This document shows, piece after piece, positions 7,487-16,200 of a stretch of 35,558 nt of DNA. This DNA comes from an uncultured Collinsella sp. (GTDB taxonomy: Bacteria > Actinomycetota > Coriobacteriia > Coriobacteriales > Coriobacteriaceae), in contig CAAGCF010000027.1 of NCBI GenBank assembly GCA_900768265.1, forward strand, positions 1 through 35,558, written 5' to 3'. Numbering within the stretch: position 1 is the stretch's first letter; each line of letters starts with the position of its first letter. The notes under the pieces are model-generated. The model ran no database searches, was not told where the DNA came from, and was given only the letters and a program-made list of their open reading frames with translations. The translations under genes were made by a program, and so were the position numbers.

Positions 7487-8125
7487 ATGGAAATCTTCAA
7501 CGCGACCAACCTGCTCTACATTTGGGGCGGCTTTGCTAAGACAATCGAGATCTCGGCGCTGTCGATCTTTTTCTCGCTCATCTTTGGCACGGTGCTGGCG
7601 CTTGTTAAAAGCTATGCGCCCCGCCCGTTCCGTATTTTAGTGAGCGCCTATATCGAGCTGTTCCGTTGCACGCCGAACCTGCTGTGGATTCTGTTTATCT
7701 ACTTTACGGTGCAGGGTTTGGACATTGTGATTTCGACCATCGCCTTTACGCTGTTTACCAGCGCCGTTATGGCCGAGATTGTGCGCGGCGGCCTCAACTC
7801 GATTCCGCGCGGCCAGTTTGAGGCGGCGCAGAGCCAGGGTTTCGGCTTCTTTGCCACCATGCGCTACATCATTCTGCCGCAGACGTTTAAGACGATCATC
7901 CCGGCGCTGTTTAGCCAGTGCACGACCGTCATTAAGGACAGCTCGTATCTTTCGGGCATTAACGTGGCCGAGCTCATGTACACGGCAAACGTCGTGATGG
8001 CCCATGCGATCGACCTGTCGCAGGTGCTTATGCTCTATGGCCTGGTGTTTGCGATGTACTTCGTGCTCAACTTTGGTATCTCGCTGCTGGTCCGAGCGTA
8101 TCAACGCCGCATCGTAGCCGCATAG
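7487..8125 (+). CDS. Amino acid ABC transporter permease (second)
   Basis: This 212-aa second permease of the importer has the EAA loop NSIPRGQFEAAQSQGFGF and LPQTFKTIIPALFSQ. It starts 3 nt after the previous stop, with GAGGAGG inside the end of the upstream gene as its ribosome binding site, so the two are translationally coupled. It probably forms the channel together with the first permease. It is the last gene of the operon. Confidence 0.94.
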   Translation: MEIFNATNLLYIWGGFAKTIEISALSIFFSLIFGTVLALVKSYAPRPFRILVSAYIELFRCTPNLLWILFIYFTVQGLDIVISTIAFTLFTSAVMAEIVRGGLNSIPRGQFEAAQSQGFGFFATMRYIILPQTFKTIIPALFSQCTTVIKDSSYLSGINVAELMYTANVVMAHAIDLSQVLMLYGLVFAMYFVLNFGISLLVRAYQRRIVAA

Positions 8126-8131
8126 CTTGGC

Positions 8132-8166
8132 TTTCCCTGGTACGCTATCGTGGGAAAAGGCGATAG
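8132..8166 (+). promoter_or_regulatory. Two overlapping, mutually exclusive stems in the kinase leader
   Basis: TTTCCC (8132-8137) can pair with GGGAAA (8152-8157), or CTATCG (8145-8150) with CGATAG (8161-8166). Each stem's arm lies in the other's loop, so they would compete or form a pseudoknot. The region lies between the permease stop and the kinase start and could be an attenuator. The stems are short. Confidence 0.3.
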
Positions 8167-8201
8167 ACAGCCTATTTCTCATTTGTTAGAAAGGAATCGC
8201 G

Positions 8202-8825
8202 ATGAGCGATCTGGAGAACAAGAAGAGTCCTGTGGTCATTACCATCGCGCGCGACTTTGGTGCCGAGGGCCACGAGATTGGACGCATCCTCGCCAACGAG
8301 TTGGGGATTCCGCTGTACGATAACGAGCTGCTAGTGCGTGCGTCGCTGCGTGCGGGCGAGTCGCTCGACAAGATGGCTGCCTATGACGAGCGTCTGGCCG
8401 TGGAGAACATGGCGTTCCTGCCCGACCGCTACGACGCGCGTTCGTACTCGGACAAGTTGTTCCAAAAGATGAGCCAGGTGATTTTGGACTTGGGCGAGAC
8501 CGAGAGCTGCATTATCGAGGGCCGTCTGTCCGATTATCTGCTGCGCAACAATCCCAACCACATTGCCGTATTGGTGACCGCTCCTTTTGAGGACCGCGTC
8601 GAGATTGTGCGCAAGAAGCGCGGACTTAACAAAAAGAAGGGCGCCAAGCTGGTCAAGCAGCAGCAGAAGGCGCGTGAGGCTTTTTACAAGCGCTATAGCG
8701 CCGGAAAGTGGAAGATGACGAGCGGTAAAGACATCGTCGTCAACCGCGCCAAGCTGGGACGCGAGGGCTGTAAAGACGTCATCGCCGCTGCCTATCGCTA
8801 CAAGGTGGCGCAGCTCGAAGGCTAG
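8202..8825 (+). CDS. Cytidylate kinase-like family protein
   Basis: This 207-aa protein belongs to the cytidylate-kinase-like group often found in anaerobes. The N-terminus VVITIARDFGAEGHEIGRILANELG is the family's P-loop equivalent; typical members read ISREFGSGGREIG. DNELLVRAS and IIEGRLSDYLLRNNPNHIAVLVTAP follow, then a basic lid-like segment (RKKRGLNKKKGAKLVKQQQKA). The ATG at 8202 follows GAAAGGA. The true substrate is unknown, and a nucleotide kinase role is inferred only from the fold. A family C hairpin, probably also its terminator, starts 6 nt after the stop. Confidence 0.85.
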   Translation: MSDLENKKSPVVITIARDFGAEGHEIGRILANELGIPLYDNELLVRASLRAGESLDKMAAYDERLAVENMAFLPDRYDARSYSDKLFQKMSQVILDLGETESCIIEGRLSDYLLRNNPNHIAVLVTAPFEDRVEIVRKKRGLNKKKGAKLVKQQQKAREAFYKRYSAGKWKMTSGKDIVVNRAKLGREGCKDVIAAAYRYKVAQLEG

Positions 8826-8831
8826 CCGACC

Positions 8832-8872
8832 AAAACCACCACAAGGGGGGCAGACACCTTTGTGGTGGTTTT
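8832..8872 (+). repeat. Hairpin repeat, family C, copy 1 (plus orientation)
   Basis: AAAACCACCACA (8832-8843) pairs with TGTGGTGGTTTT (8861-8872). The interior GGGGGGCAGACACC carries a variant of the GGGGACAGGCACC tag. The following TTTGTTTT makes it a plausible terminator for the kinase gene on the plus strand. It also lies just beyond the stop of the minus-strand luxR gene (8877). Further copies are at 10446, 13065 and 19947. Confidence 0.88.
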
Positions 8873-8876
8873 TGTT

Positions 8877-10280
8877 TTAGGCCGAGGGGAAGGCCTTGGT
8901 GAGACCGGCGCGCGTTTGCGTGTCGGTCTTTTGGTAGATGGAGCTCAGGTGGCGCTGCACCATGCGCATCGAGATTCCAAGCTCCTCGGCGACCTGCTTG
9001 AGCGGGCGTTCGTCCTGGGTTACGGCTACAAGCACGTCCACTTCGCGCGGGGTGAGAGCGTGGCTGGCGATGAAGGCCTGGCGCTGCTCTTCGATGGTGG
9101 GGGCGGCGAGTGCTTCTTCTGCCAGCTGTTCGCGCTCGCGCTCCTGCTCGGTTTGGGGCAGGCGAAACAGGCCGGCTGCCACGAATGCCGCGCAGGCGGC
9201 GACGAGCAAAACGAGCGCGCCGATCATGATGAGGGCAACGTTATCCGAGGTCACGAGAGCAAGCGAGATGCCCGATGTAGTGAACGCGCACATGTTGTTG
9301 GCTGTGCGGCCCATGCCAGCCCACAGTGCGGGCGTATGCATGCGCGGCGCCAGCTGTGTAAAGGTGGCGGTAAAGAACGTGACGAAAAAGCCCGAGCTCA
9401 GGTAAAAGACGACAAGGCCCAGGTTGGGATCGGCGCCGGCCTCCACGGCCAGGATGGAAATGGTCGAGAGTACGGCGATGCCGAGCATGACAAGTCCCAT
9501 GTAGCGGCGCTCGGCAAGATCAAAGATAAGACCGGCGGCAAGGCCGCTTGCCGCCAAAAAGAGGCGCGGCCAGGTCTGCACGGCAATGGTGCCGTGGGCA
9601 TTGGAGAGCGTGACCACGTTGTCCAGGGTCGAGAACAAGCAGGCAAGAATCATGACGAGCGCGATGCTCCAGCATGCCTGTTTGGCGAGGGCGTGAGAGG
9701 ACTCAACAAAGGGATTGATGGCGGGGTTCGCGGCTGTGTCTGTGTTTTGAGGAGCAGCGCTGAGGGCAGAGATGGCGATCGTCGCTGTGCCAAGGACGAT
9801 GAGCTCTGCGATGCCGCCGCAATTGAGCAGGTTGACGGCGAACTGCATCAGGATGCCCGCGGCATAGGCCGCTCCCGCACCGGTGGCGAGCTTGGAATCA
9901 TCCTGGAATGCCAACGAAAAGGCGTAGTGCGCTGCGGCACCTAACAGTCCGAGTCCGAAGAATGCGATGCAGCCCAAGATCTCGAGGGCAAGTGGAGCCG
10001 TAGGAGACTGGATTTGGGTCAATCCCAGGATGGCGATGGGAACAGCGGCGTTGGCGGCTGCCAATGAGTGGCCTTTGCGCTGTGCGAGCTCGAGCAGCGG
10101 CGCGTATCCGATAAAGCCGAGTACACTCGCGCCCAGAATAAAGCCCTGTGCGATCACAACGCGTTCGGCACCGGCGAGCAGCCCGACGTTGACGTCGAAG
10201 CGAAACTCGGCGGCAAGGAAGGCGAAGGTGAAGAGCGCGAGTGCCAGAAGCGCGTTGATTTTAGGCTTGCTTAGGTTCAA
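8877..10280 (-). CDS. Membrane-embedded LuxR-family transcriptional regulator
   Basis: This 467-aa protein has two parts. Residues 1 to about 385 are a run of 10-12 hydrophobic segments resembling an MFS-like membrane domain (for example LAVALFTFAFLAAEF, IVLGTATIAISALSA, MIGALVLLVAACAAF). Residues about 400-467 are a LuxR/GerE helix-turn-helix (LTPREVDVLVAVTQDERPLK, VAEELGISMRMVQRHLSSIY). Such fusions are common in Coriobacteriia, and their signals are unknown. The start is TTG at 10280, supported by AAAGGA 6 nt upstream; the next internal Met would remove membrane segments. It is divergent from the first surface-protein gene, which it may control. Confidence 0.88.
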   Translation of the reverse strand: MNLSKPKINALLALALFTFAFLAAEFRFDVNVGLLAGAERVVIAQGFILGASVLGFIGYAPLLELAQRKGHSLAAANAAVPIAILGLTQIQSPTAPLALEILGCIAFFGLGLLGAAAHYAFSLAFQDDSKLATGAGAAYAAGILMQFAVNLLNCGGIAELIVLGTATIAISALSAAPQNTDTAANPAINPFVESSHALAKQACWSIALVMILACLFSTLDNVVTLSNAHGTIAVQTWPRLFLAASGLAAGLIFDLAERRYMGLVMLGIAVLSTISILAVEAGADPNLGLVVFYLSSGFFVTFFTATFTQLAPRMHTPALWAGMGRTANNMCAFTTSGISLALVTSDNVALIMIGALVLLVAACAAFVAAGLFRLPQTEQEREREQLAEEALAAPTIEEQRQAFIASHALTPREVDVLVAVTQDERPLKQVAEELGISMRMVQRHLSSIYQKTDTQTRAGLTKAFPSA

Positions 10281-10317
10281 GGACGGTCCTTTGGATGGAC
10301 GAATGATTGTGTCCTCG

Positions 10318-10323
10318 ATTGTA
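10318..10323 (-). promoter_or_regulatory. Candidate -10 box (TACAAT) of the luxR-type gene
   Basis: TACAAT on the minus strand lies 37 nt before the TTG start. No clear -35 box is visible. The position and sequence match other TACAAT boxes in the window. Confidence 0.45.
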
Positions 10324-10372
10324 GCGTCCCTGGGACGAGTGTGGCGATGGCGAAATCAAATTGAATTAAACC

Positions 10373-10410
10373 GCAGGTAGAGGCCTAGGTTCGCATCTAC
10401 GAACCTAGGC
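10373..10410 (+). promoter_or_regulatory. Conserved dyad block before surface protein 1
   Basis: GCAGGTAGA (10373-10381), a 4-nt spacer and the dyad TAGGTTC-N8-GAACCTA (10386-10407) form a block. GCCTAGGTTCG (10383-10393) pairs perfectly with CGAACCTAGGC (10400-10410). The same 35-nt block occurs at 13106-13140 before surface protein 2, with 28 of 35 bases identical and compensatory changes in the stem. It could be an operator for the adjacent LuxR regulator or a structured hairpin. Confidence 0.7.
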
Positions 10411-10445
10411 GTACGGAGTCATTTGGCGCATCTTGGTGGTACAGG

Positions 10446-10480
10446 ACCACCACAAAAGGGGCAGGCACCTTTGTGGTGGT
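10446..10480 (+). repeat. Hairpin repeat, family C, copy 2 (plus orientation)
   Basis: ACCACCACAAA (10446-10456) pairs with TTTGTGGTGGT (10470-10480). The interior AGGGGCAGGCACC is a close match to the consensus tag. It lies directly before the ribosome binding site of surface protein 1 (AAGGAGG, 10495-10501), so it would be part of its leader RNA. Alternative pairing of internal CACC with GGTG is possible. Confidence 0.9.
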
Positions 10481-10506
10481 ATGGCCCATCGACCAAGGAG
10501 GCCGTT

Positions 10507-12870
10507 ATGTGCGGAAGCCACTTTGATAAGCAAACTCAGCGTGAGCGTACCTGCTCGCTGGTTCACGGTACCTGGCGTTGTGTGGGTGCCAAAATAGCTT
10601 GCGCCGGCGCGTGCGCGCTTATGGTCGGTCAGCTGCTGCTGCCGAGCGTGGCGCTGGCGACGGAATGCGCCGATTCCGCCGCTGGGACGGATGAGGTTGC
10701 CGCAGCTCCGGTGACGCCGACGGTTGCGGGGGATACGGCTGCAACGACCACACCAGCTGCTTCGACCGCGCCTGCAACCGATGCTGCTCCGGCGGCGCAA
10801 GCCACCGTTGAGCCTCAGCAGACGGCCCCGACTGGCGCCACCGATGAATCCAACGATGCGGCACCTGCTGAACAAAATACTCCCAGCGACAACGCCGCCG
10901 CGCCGGCGAATGACGCCATCATGCCCTGCGGTGTGACCGATGTTGTTGGCGGCAGCGGCGTTAGGGTCAATATTACGGTGCGGAACAATTACACCGACAT
11001 CAAGAAAGAAGAAACGATTGAGTATGTGGAGGGGATTGCCCTTGTAGATGGAGACCAGTCTGCTCTCGATGGTAGCGCTTTGACTTTTATCGGCCTGGGG
11101 GACTTGATCGTCCATGCGGCGTATGACAGTGCGAGCAATAAAACAACGCTTACCCTGGATATCAGCAAGATTCAGAGACAGAAGGAGGAGCAGAAGTACT
11201 TTACGGAGTACAAGGAGAATAAGTCCAAGATGACGACCACCTATGATGGATCCAAGCTTACGTATACGGGTACAGAGCCCGGGAATATCATCATCGGTGA
11301 TCCGGACGACGCCTTTAAAGGAGACACCGAGGCGACCGGGAAACCCACTATTAACGAGATCCGGGATGACTACTACACCCGCACCCATGTCTACGAGAGG
11401 GCGTGCCTTGTTATCCCGGCAGCGGAATCAGAATCGGAATCCATCTCCTTTGCCAATGTTCAGAATACGAACTTCAATTGGCAGCTGGATACTGGTCCGC
11501 AGGCGACGGCAGGTGTCCCTAACTACGATGCAGATAAATACGAAATCGCTTATGAATGCTGGCAGGAATTTGAAAACAACGAACCCGTTGCTGCCTGGTA
11601 TTCCGATAACGGCTCACATGGTTCCCTGCCGACTATTACAAAGTTTAAAAGCGGGAAAGAGTACGTGTATTCTCTTATGCTGAAGCCAAAAGACGGATAT
11701 TCCTTCAGCGATGAAACCGTTGTTACCGTAAACGGGGAAACCGTAAAGTCGAGTCTAAGCGGAGAATTCCTGTATGTCCCTGCTATTAAAACAATTACGA
11801 TGCCTGCTTCGTCGGAAAACGAAGCCCTCCATAACCTGGACGTCAACGACGTGAAGACCGACTACGCGCCCGGCGAGGCGCCGCGCGCGACCGCGACGAT
11901 TCCTGCCGCCGATGCCGACAAGTACGAGATTGCCTACGAGTGCTGGGAAGAAATGGAGCTCGATATGGAATCCGGGGAGTCGGTACCCGTCGCCTTCTGG
12001 TATTCCGATCCCGCGGAGTACAAGCCGGGCATGAAGAAGATTGACCACTTCGAAGAGGGCAAGTTCTACATGTATTCCGTCGAGCTGAGGCTCAAGGGCG
12101 ACAATACCGTGGCCGATGACTGCAATATGAACGTCAACGGTCATTGGGCGCACCACATCAAGACCGACAACGGCGTCTTCGCGCCAAACGCAGACAATAT
12201 GCTGTGCGAGCAGCCGATCGACGAATGGCGTGCCATCGACGTTATCGAGGTCAACGGCGCCACGACCACCTTCAAGGCAGGCGATAAGCCGGTCTTTACG
12301 GCGGGCACTCCGGCGGGTTCCGACTCTATTCTCCAGTGTGAGTTCTGGACGGGCAGCGACGGCAGCGACGTAAATTCCGTTGAGTTCTGGGACCAGAACA
12401 TCACCAACCACATCGATGCCTTTAAACCTGGTGTGACCTATCGTTACGGCCTGTACTTTAAGCCGGCGCGCGGTTTCTACTTTACGCCGAACACTAAGCT
12501 GATGGTCAATGGCGTGGAGTGCGGATATCAGGCGAGCGAGGCAAGCGAGATCGATCCCGACAGCGGTTGGATCTACACGCTATGGTTGAGTACCAATCTG
12601 ACGTTTACGCCCGAGGCCACGCCGGCCCCCGATCCGCAGCCTACGCCGGATCCCAAGCCGACACCCCAGCCTGAGGTGAAGCCCGCGGCCAAGCCGGCCA
12701 CGACAACCGCCACGACCAAGACGGTTGAGAAAACCGCGCCGGCCAAGAAGGGCGATGCTGTCCTGGCTACCACGGGGGATACCACCGCGATGACGGTCGC
12801 CGCCTTAGGCATCGCCGGCGCAACCGTAGCCGCCGCCGGCCTCGCCGCGACCAAGCGTCGCAAGCGCTAG
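10507..12870 (+). CDS. LAxTG-anchored surface protein with three related repeat domains
   Basis: This secreted, wall-anchored protein is 787 aa. The signal sequence is long: a hydrophilic n-region, then VGAKIACAGACALMVGQLLL and a likely cut after ALA near residue 52. Residues about 58-138 are Ala/Thr/Pro-rich and probably disordered. The next 190 residues are unrecognised. Three related modules follow at about 332-438, 459-572 and 597-703. Each has a CW/FW motif, a W/F-Y/W-D patch, a [KR]-[PE]-G-x-x-Y-x-Y strand and a VNG turn. A Pro/Lys spacer leads to the sorting signal LATTG (residues 753-757), a hydrophobic helix and the tail KRRKR. The ATG at 10507 is set by AAGGAGG. Codon use changes inside the gene. 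The function is unknown; adhesion is a guess. Confidence 0.88.
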   Translation: MCGSHFDKQTQRERTCSLVHGTWRCVGAKIACAGACALMVGQLLLPSVALATECADSAAGTDEVAAAPVTPTVAGDTAATTTPAASTAPATDAAPAAQATVEPQQTAPTGATDESNDAAPAEQNTPSDNAAAPANDAIMPCGVTDVVGGSGVRVNITVRNNYTDIKKEETIEYVEGIALVDGDQSALDGSALTFIGLGDLIVHAAYDSASNKTTLTLDISKIQRQKEEQKYFTEYKENKSKMTTTYDGSKLTYTGTEPGNIIIGDPDDAFKGDTEATGKPTINEIRDDYYTRTHVYERACLVIPAAESESESISFANVQNTNFNWQLDTGPQATAGVPNYDADKYEIAYECWQEFENNEPVAAWYSDNGSHGSLPTITKFKSGKEYVYSLMLKPKDGYSFSDETVVTVNGETVKSSLSGEFLYVPAIKTITMPASSENEALHNLDVNDVKTDYAPGEAPRATATIPAADADKYEIAYECWEEMELDMESGESVPVAFWYSDPAEYKPGMKKIDHFEEGKFYMYSVELRLKGDNTVADDCNMNVNGHWAHHIKTDNGVFAPNADNMLCEQPIDEWRAIDVIEVNGATTTFKAGDKPVFTAGTPAGSDSILQCEFWTGSDGSDVNSVEFWDQNITNHIDAFKPGVTYRYGLYFKPARGFYFTPNTKLMVNGVECGYQASEASEIDPDSGWIYTLWLSTNLTFTPEATPAPDPQPTPDPKPTPQPEVKPAAKPATTTATTKTVEKTAPAKKGDAVLATTGDTTAMTVAALGIAGATVAAAGLAATKRRKR

Positions 12871-12906
12871 AGCTGGGTGACGGCTCTCGTTCTCGGCCTC
12901 AGCAAA

Positions 12907-12963
12907 ATCTCAATCTGTAACACCAAACTGCCCAAAACGGCTCTAGATGTTACAGATTGAGAT
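12907..12963. repeat. Hairpin repeat, family D, copy 1 (ATCTCAATCTGTAACA arms)
   Basis: ATCTCAATCTGTAACA (12907-12922) pairs perfectly with 12948-12963. It lies 36 nt after the stop of surface protein 1. The same element follows surface protein 2 at 19874. It is likely to end or stabilise the transcript, although no T-run follows. Confidence 0.88.
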
Positions 12964-12987
12964 GAACCGAATGGCCGCCAATCTAAT

Positions 12988-13044
12988 GTCTCGATCCGTA
13001 ACACCAAGCGGGATATTTGGTTTCTAACTGTTACAGATCGAGAC
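12988..13044. repeat. Hairpin repeat, family D, copy 2
   Basis: GTCTCGATCCGTAACA (12988-13003) pairs with 13029-13044 at 15 of 16 positions. The loop holds CCAAGCGGGATATTTGG, which is close to the loop of the copy at 19874 (CCAAGCCAGATATTTGG). It is therefore a diverged tandem copy of family D within the 336-nt gap between the two surface-protein genes. Confidence 0.85.
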
Positions 13045-13064
13045 AAACTGGCCGGCTAAGTCCA

Positions 13065-13103
13065 AAACCACCACAAAGATGCCTGTCCCCTTTGTGGTGG
13101 TTT
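13065..13103 (-). repeat. Hairpin repeat, family C, copy 3 (minus orientation)
   Basis: AAACCACCACAAA (13065-13077) pairs perfectly with TTTGTGGTGGTTT (13091-13103). The interior GATGCCTGTCCCC is the reverse complement of the tag GGGGACAGGCATC, so this copy is inverted relative to the copies at 8832 and 10446. Confidence 0.9.
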
Positions 13104-13105
13104 GC

Positions 13106-13145
13106 GCAGGTAGAACGGTAGGTTCGTATATATGAACCTACCGTT
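13106..13145 (+). promoter_or_regulatory. Conserved dyad block before surface protein 2
   Basis: GCAGGTAGA (13106-13114), a 4-nt spacer and TAGGTTC-N8-GAACCTA (13119-13140) match the block at 10373 in order and spacing. The stem AACGGTAGGTTC (13114-13125) pairs with GAACCTACCGTT (13134-13145). A T-rich run follows (CTTTGTTTTT), so here it could also stop read-through from upstream. It lies 61 nt before the ATG at 13207. Confidence 0.7.
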
Positions 13146-13206
13146 CGCTTTGTTTTTGGACGACGATTACGCTGGATGACTTTTGGTTTGCAGGAAAGGA
13201 ACGACC

Positions 13207-16200
13207 ATGAGGTGGACTACTGTTCGAGCGCTTTGCCGCCGCCTGACCATTGCCGCGGTGACCCTCACTATGGTGACGGGCTCGTTGCCTGTGGGCGCGT
13301 TTGCTGAGGCGCTCACCACCGATAGCACCTTTGTGCAGACGGATGTCGACCAAGTAGACGCCGCCGACCCCGCCGACGCCGCGCCCGATGCCGATGCCGC
13401 CAACGCCGTCGACCCCGCGCCCGATGCCGGCGCTGCCGACCCCACAGCGCTCGAGGCCGGTGACACCCCTACGCCCCCGGCCTCCGAGATTGCATCGGCG
13501 GCGGGCCTGACGGGCGCCGGACAGACCGAGAGCACACCTGCGGGTACGCTTGCCACCGATCTTGTCGAGGGCAAGGAGCTCGCCGAGCAGCAAAAGCAAG
13601 AGGAGGCTTCCGGCACCGAGGCGACCTGGAACGAGGAACTTGAACTCTGGGCAACCTCGAAGGGCGCCACGGGCGTAAAGGACGAATACGACGATGGCTA
13701 CGTGGCCGGCGAGCAGACCCCCGCGCAGTACTACTTCTCGATCGATAGCCTCACCAACGAAATTTCTATCGAGTATGGCGACGCGGGCATTACCACGTTG
13801 GAGGTGCCCTCGACCATCGACGACAAAAATGTCGTAAGCCTTACGGGCATGGGAAGCGCTGCGCTCACATCGATCACCTTCGCCCCTAATTCGCATGTCC
13901 GCTCGGTTGGAGGCTTGGGCGGCAGCAGCATCAAAGAGATCGCACTGCCCGATTCGGTCGAGGAGCTCAAGAGCTATGCATTCTACAAAAGCAAGACGCT
14001 CCAAACGGTAACCTGGCCCAACAACGCGGCCTTTACCTCGATTCCCGAGCAGGCCTTTAAGGAATGTGAACAACTTGACGACAAGGTGGTGGCAACGCTG
14101 CCGCCTTCGGTCAAAACTATCGACTATCTTGCATTCGCCTATTGCGGCGTGCCACAGTTCTATGTCTCGGACACAACAGTGCTCACCTTTACGCAGATCA
14201 ATGTGCCGGGCACGGTGGAGCGGATTGAGCGCAATGCCTTTGACGGGTGCTCGCATGTGTCGTCGGTGACGATCGGCGACGGCGTTAAATATATCGGAGC
14301 GCACGCGTTCGCCTCTCTTGATCCTGCGATTGCCGGCAAAGAGATTGTGCTACCCAAAAGCGTGGAAATGATAGAGTGGGGAGCTTTTGAGAACACGAGA
14401 TACGGAAACGAGACGAACCATAATGCCGTTGCCCTGCGCGTGATGAACCCCGATCTTCAGTTTGGTGAGGCGGGCTATTCGGGCGACTATAATGAGCGCG
14501 TGACAATCGATGGCGTAACGTATGCGATTCCCTTTAGTGAAGGCCAGACCATCTATGCCTATGCGACCGATTCGGCTGGCAACCCCTCGATGGTCAAAAA
14601 GCTTGCCGATGCCGTGGCCGATCGCAAGGACTCCGTCGATTCCTCGAAGCCTGCCTACACGTTTGAGTGGATGGGCGAGGCAGCCCAGGTGACGGGCAAA
14701 CTTCCCCAGGGCGCGGCGGCCGTGCTCGTGCAGGCGGGGCAGTCCACGCCGCTGGCGGTTGGCGATGACGGCAGCTTTACAGCGGACGCTCTCTCCAAGA
14801 CGGCAGCCACCCTGCGCATTTCGCTCAGCGGTTACTATGACATGGTGCTGGCGCGCCCGGGCGACCAGATGACGGGCACATGGAATATCGGAGACATTAA
14901 GGCGGAGGACTTTACCAAGATTCCGGCTTCGCGCGCGATTGAGCTCAACGTGGGCTATCTTGAACCGATTGTGGGCCAGGATAAGACCGAACGCATTGAG
15001 CTCGATAGTCTCGATAACATCGATCTGACGGTGAAGAGTGGCGGCAAGACGCTCAAACCTGCCAAGGGCGACAAGGAAAACGACTACCGTATCCAGGGTA
15101 CAGCACTCGTGGTGTCGCAGGCCATTGCCGACGCGGACCAGGATCTGGAGATAACGCTCGAGCCTAAAGACAGCCTCAAGCTGGGTGGGGCGACGGCGAC
15201 GGTGAAGCCTTCGGCCGGCAAGGTCGATATCGACTTGAAGCCTTGGGGCACGGCGACGGTCACGACCAAGGGCGACTACCAGGGAGCCAACCGCGTGCTG
15301 GTGTTCCGTACGTCCGACGGCAAGCTAGTCGCCGACGGCGTCACCTATTTGATGGGTTACGAAGACGATGGCACCACGCCTATCATGAAGGCCGAGACGC
15401 CGCGCCTTAAGGCCGGTTCGTACACCATCGTCGCCTTTAACAAGACGAGCTACGACATCCAAGCGACGAGCTATTCCACGTTTAGCCGCCTAGGGTTGAC
15501 CGTGGGTAAGCATATCGCGCAAAAGCAGGTGAAGATTGAGGACGGCAAACAGCTCGACGTGACGCTCGACGTCCCCACGTTTGACGTGGAGACGTATCGT
15601 GTCGAGCGCGGGCTGACGGCGGGCTCGGTTATCGCTGATTCGTCCGCGGTCGTTGGCGTGGAGACCGAGCTGCGCATTCATTACGAGCTCAAGGACAGCC
15701 AGGCTGCCAAGATTGAGATTCCGCTGGCCAAGGATGCCGTCGAGGATGTGTCCGCAGGCGCTCGCGAAGCCGGCGCCAGCTCCGATGCCATGTGGGCTGG
15801 CACAACTTGGGAGGGCGACAACCTCGTTCTCGATATGAAGAAGAGTGCGGGCGCCGATGTGTTTGTGCGCTTTAAGCCTAAGGCCGCGGGCACCTATGCC
15901 GTCTTGCCGCTCATTACGCTGGGCGAGGTGACATTGCCGCTGGGAAGCACCACACTCGAGGTTAGCGGATCGCGCATCGAGGTCGACAACACCGACGTTC
16001 ACAGCCTGCTGGGCAATGTGGCCTACGTTTATGCAGCGCCGGGCAAGAGCGTGCAGCTCACCGTGGGGACGGGCTCGTCGGCTGCAAAGTACACCGGCAA
16101 GACCAATAAACTCGGCCGTGCCAAGATTGAATACGACCTGCCGCAGGATACGCTTGCCGCCGAGCGCGTGACGCTCGAGGCGCGCGTGGGCTCGACCGAT

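Noticed and set aside
8862..9944. Plus-strand frame of 360 codons opposite luxR
   Set aside because: The minus-strand gene has a clear helix-turn-helix, membrane segments and a ribosome binding site; this frame has none of these.
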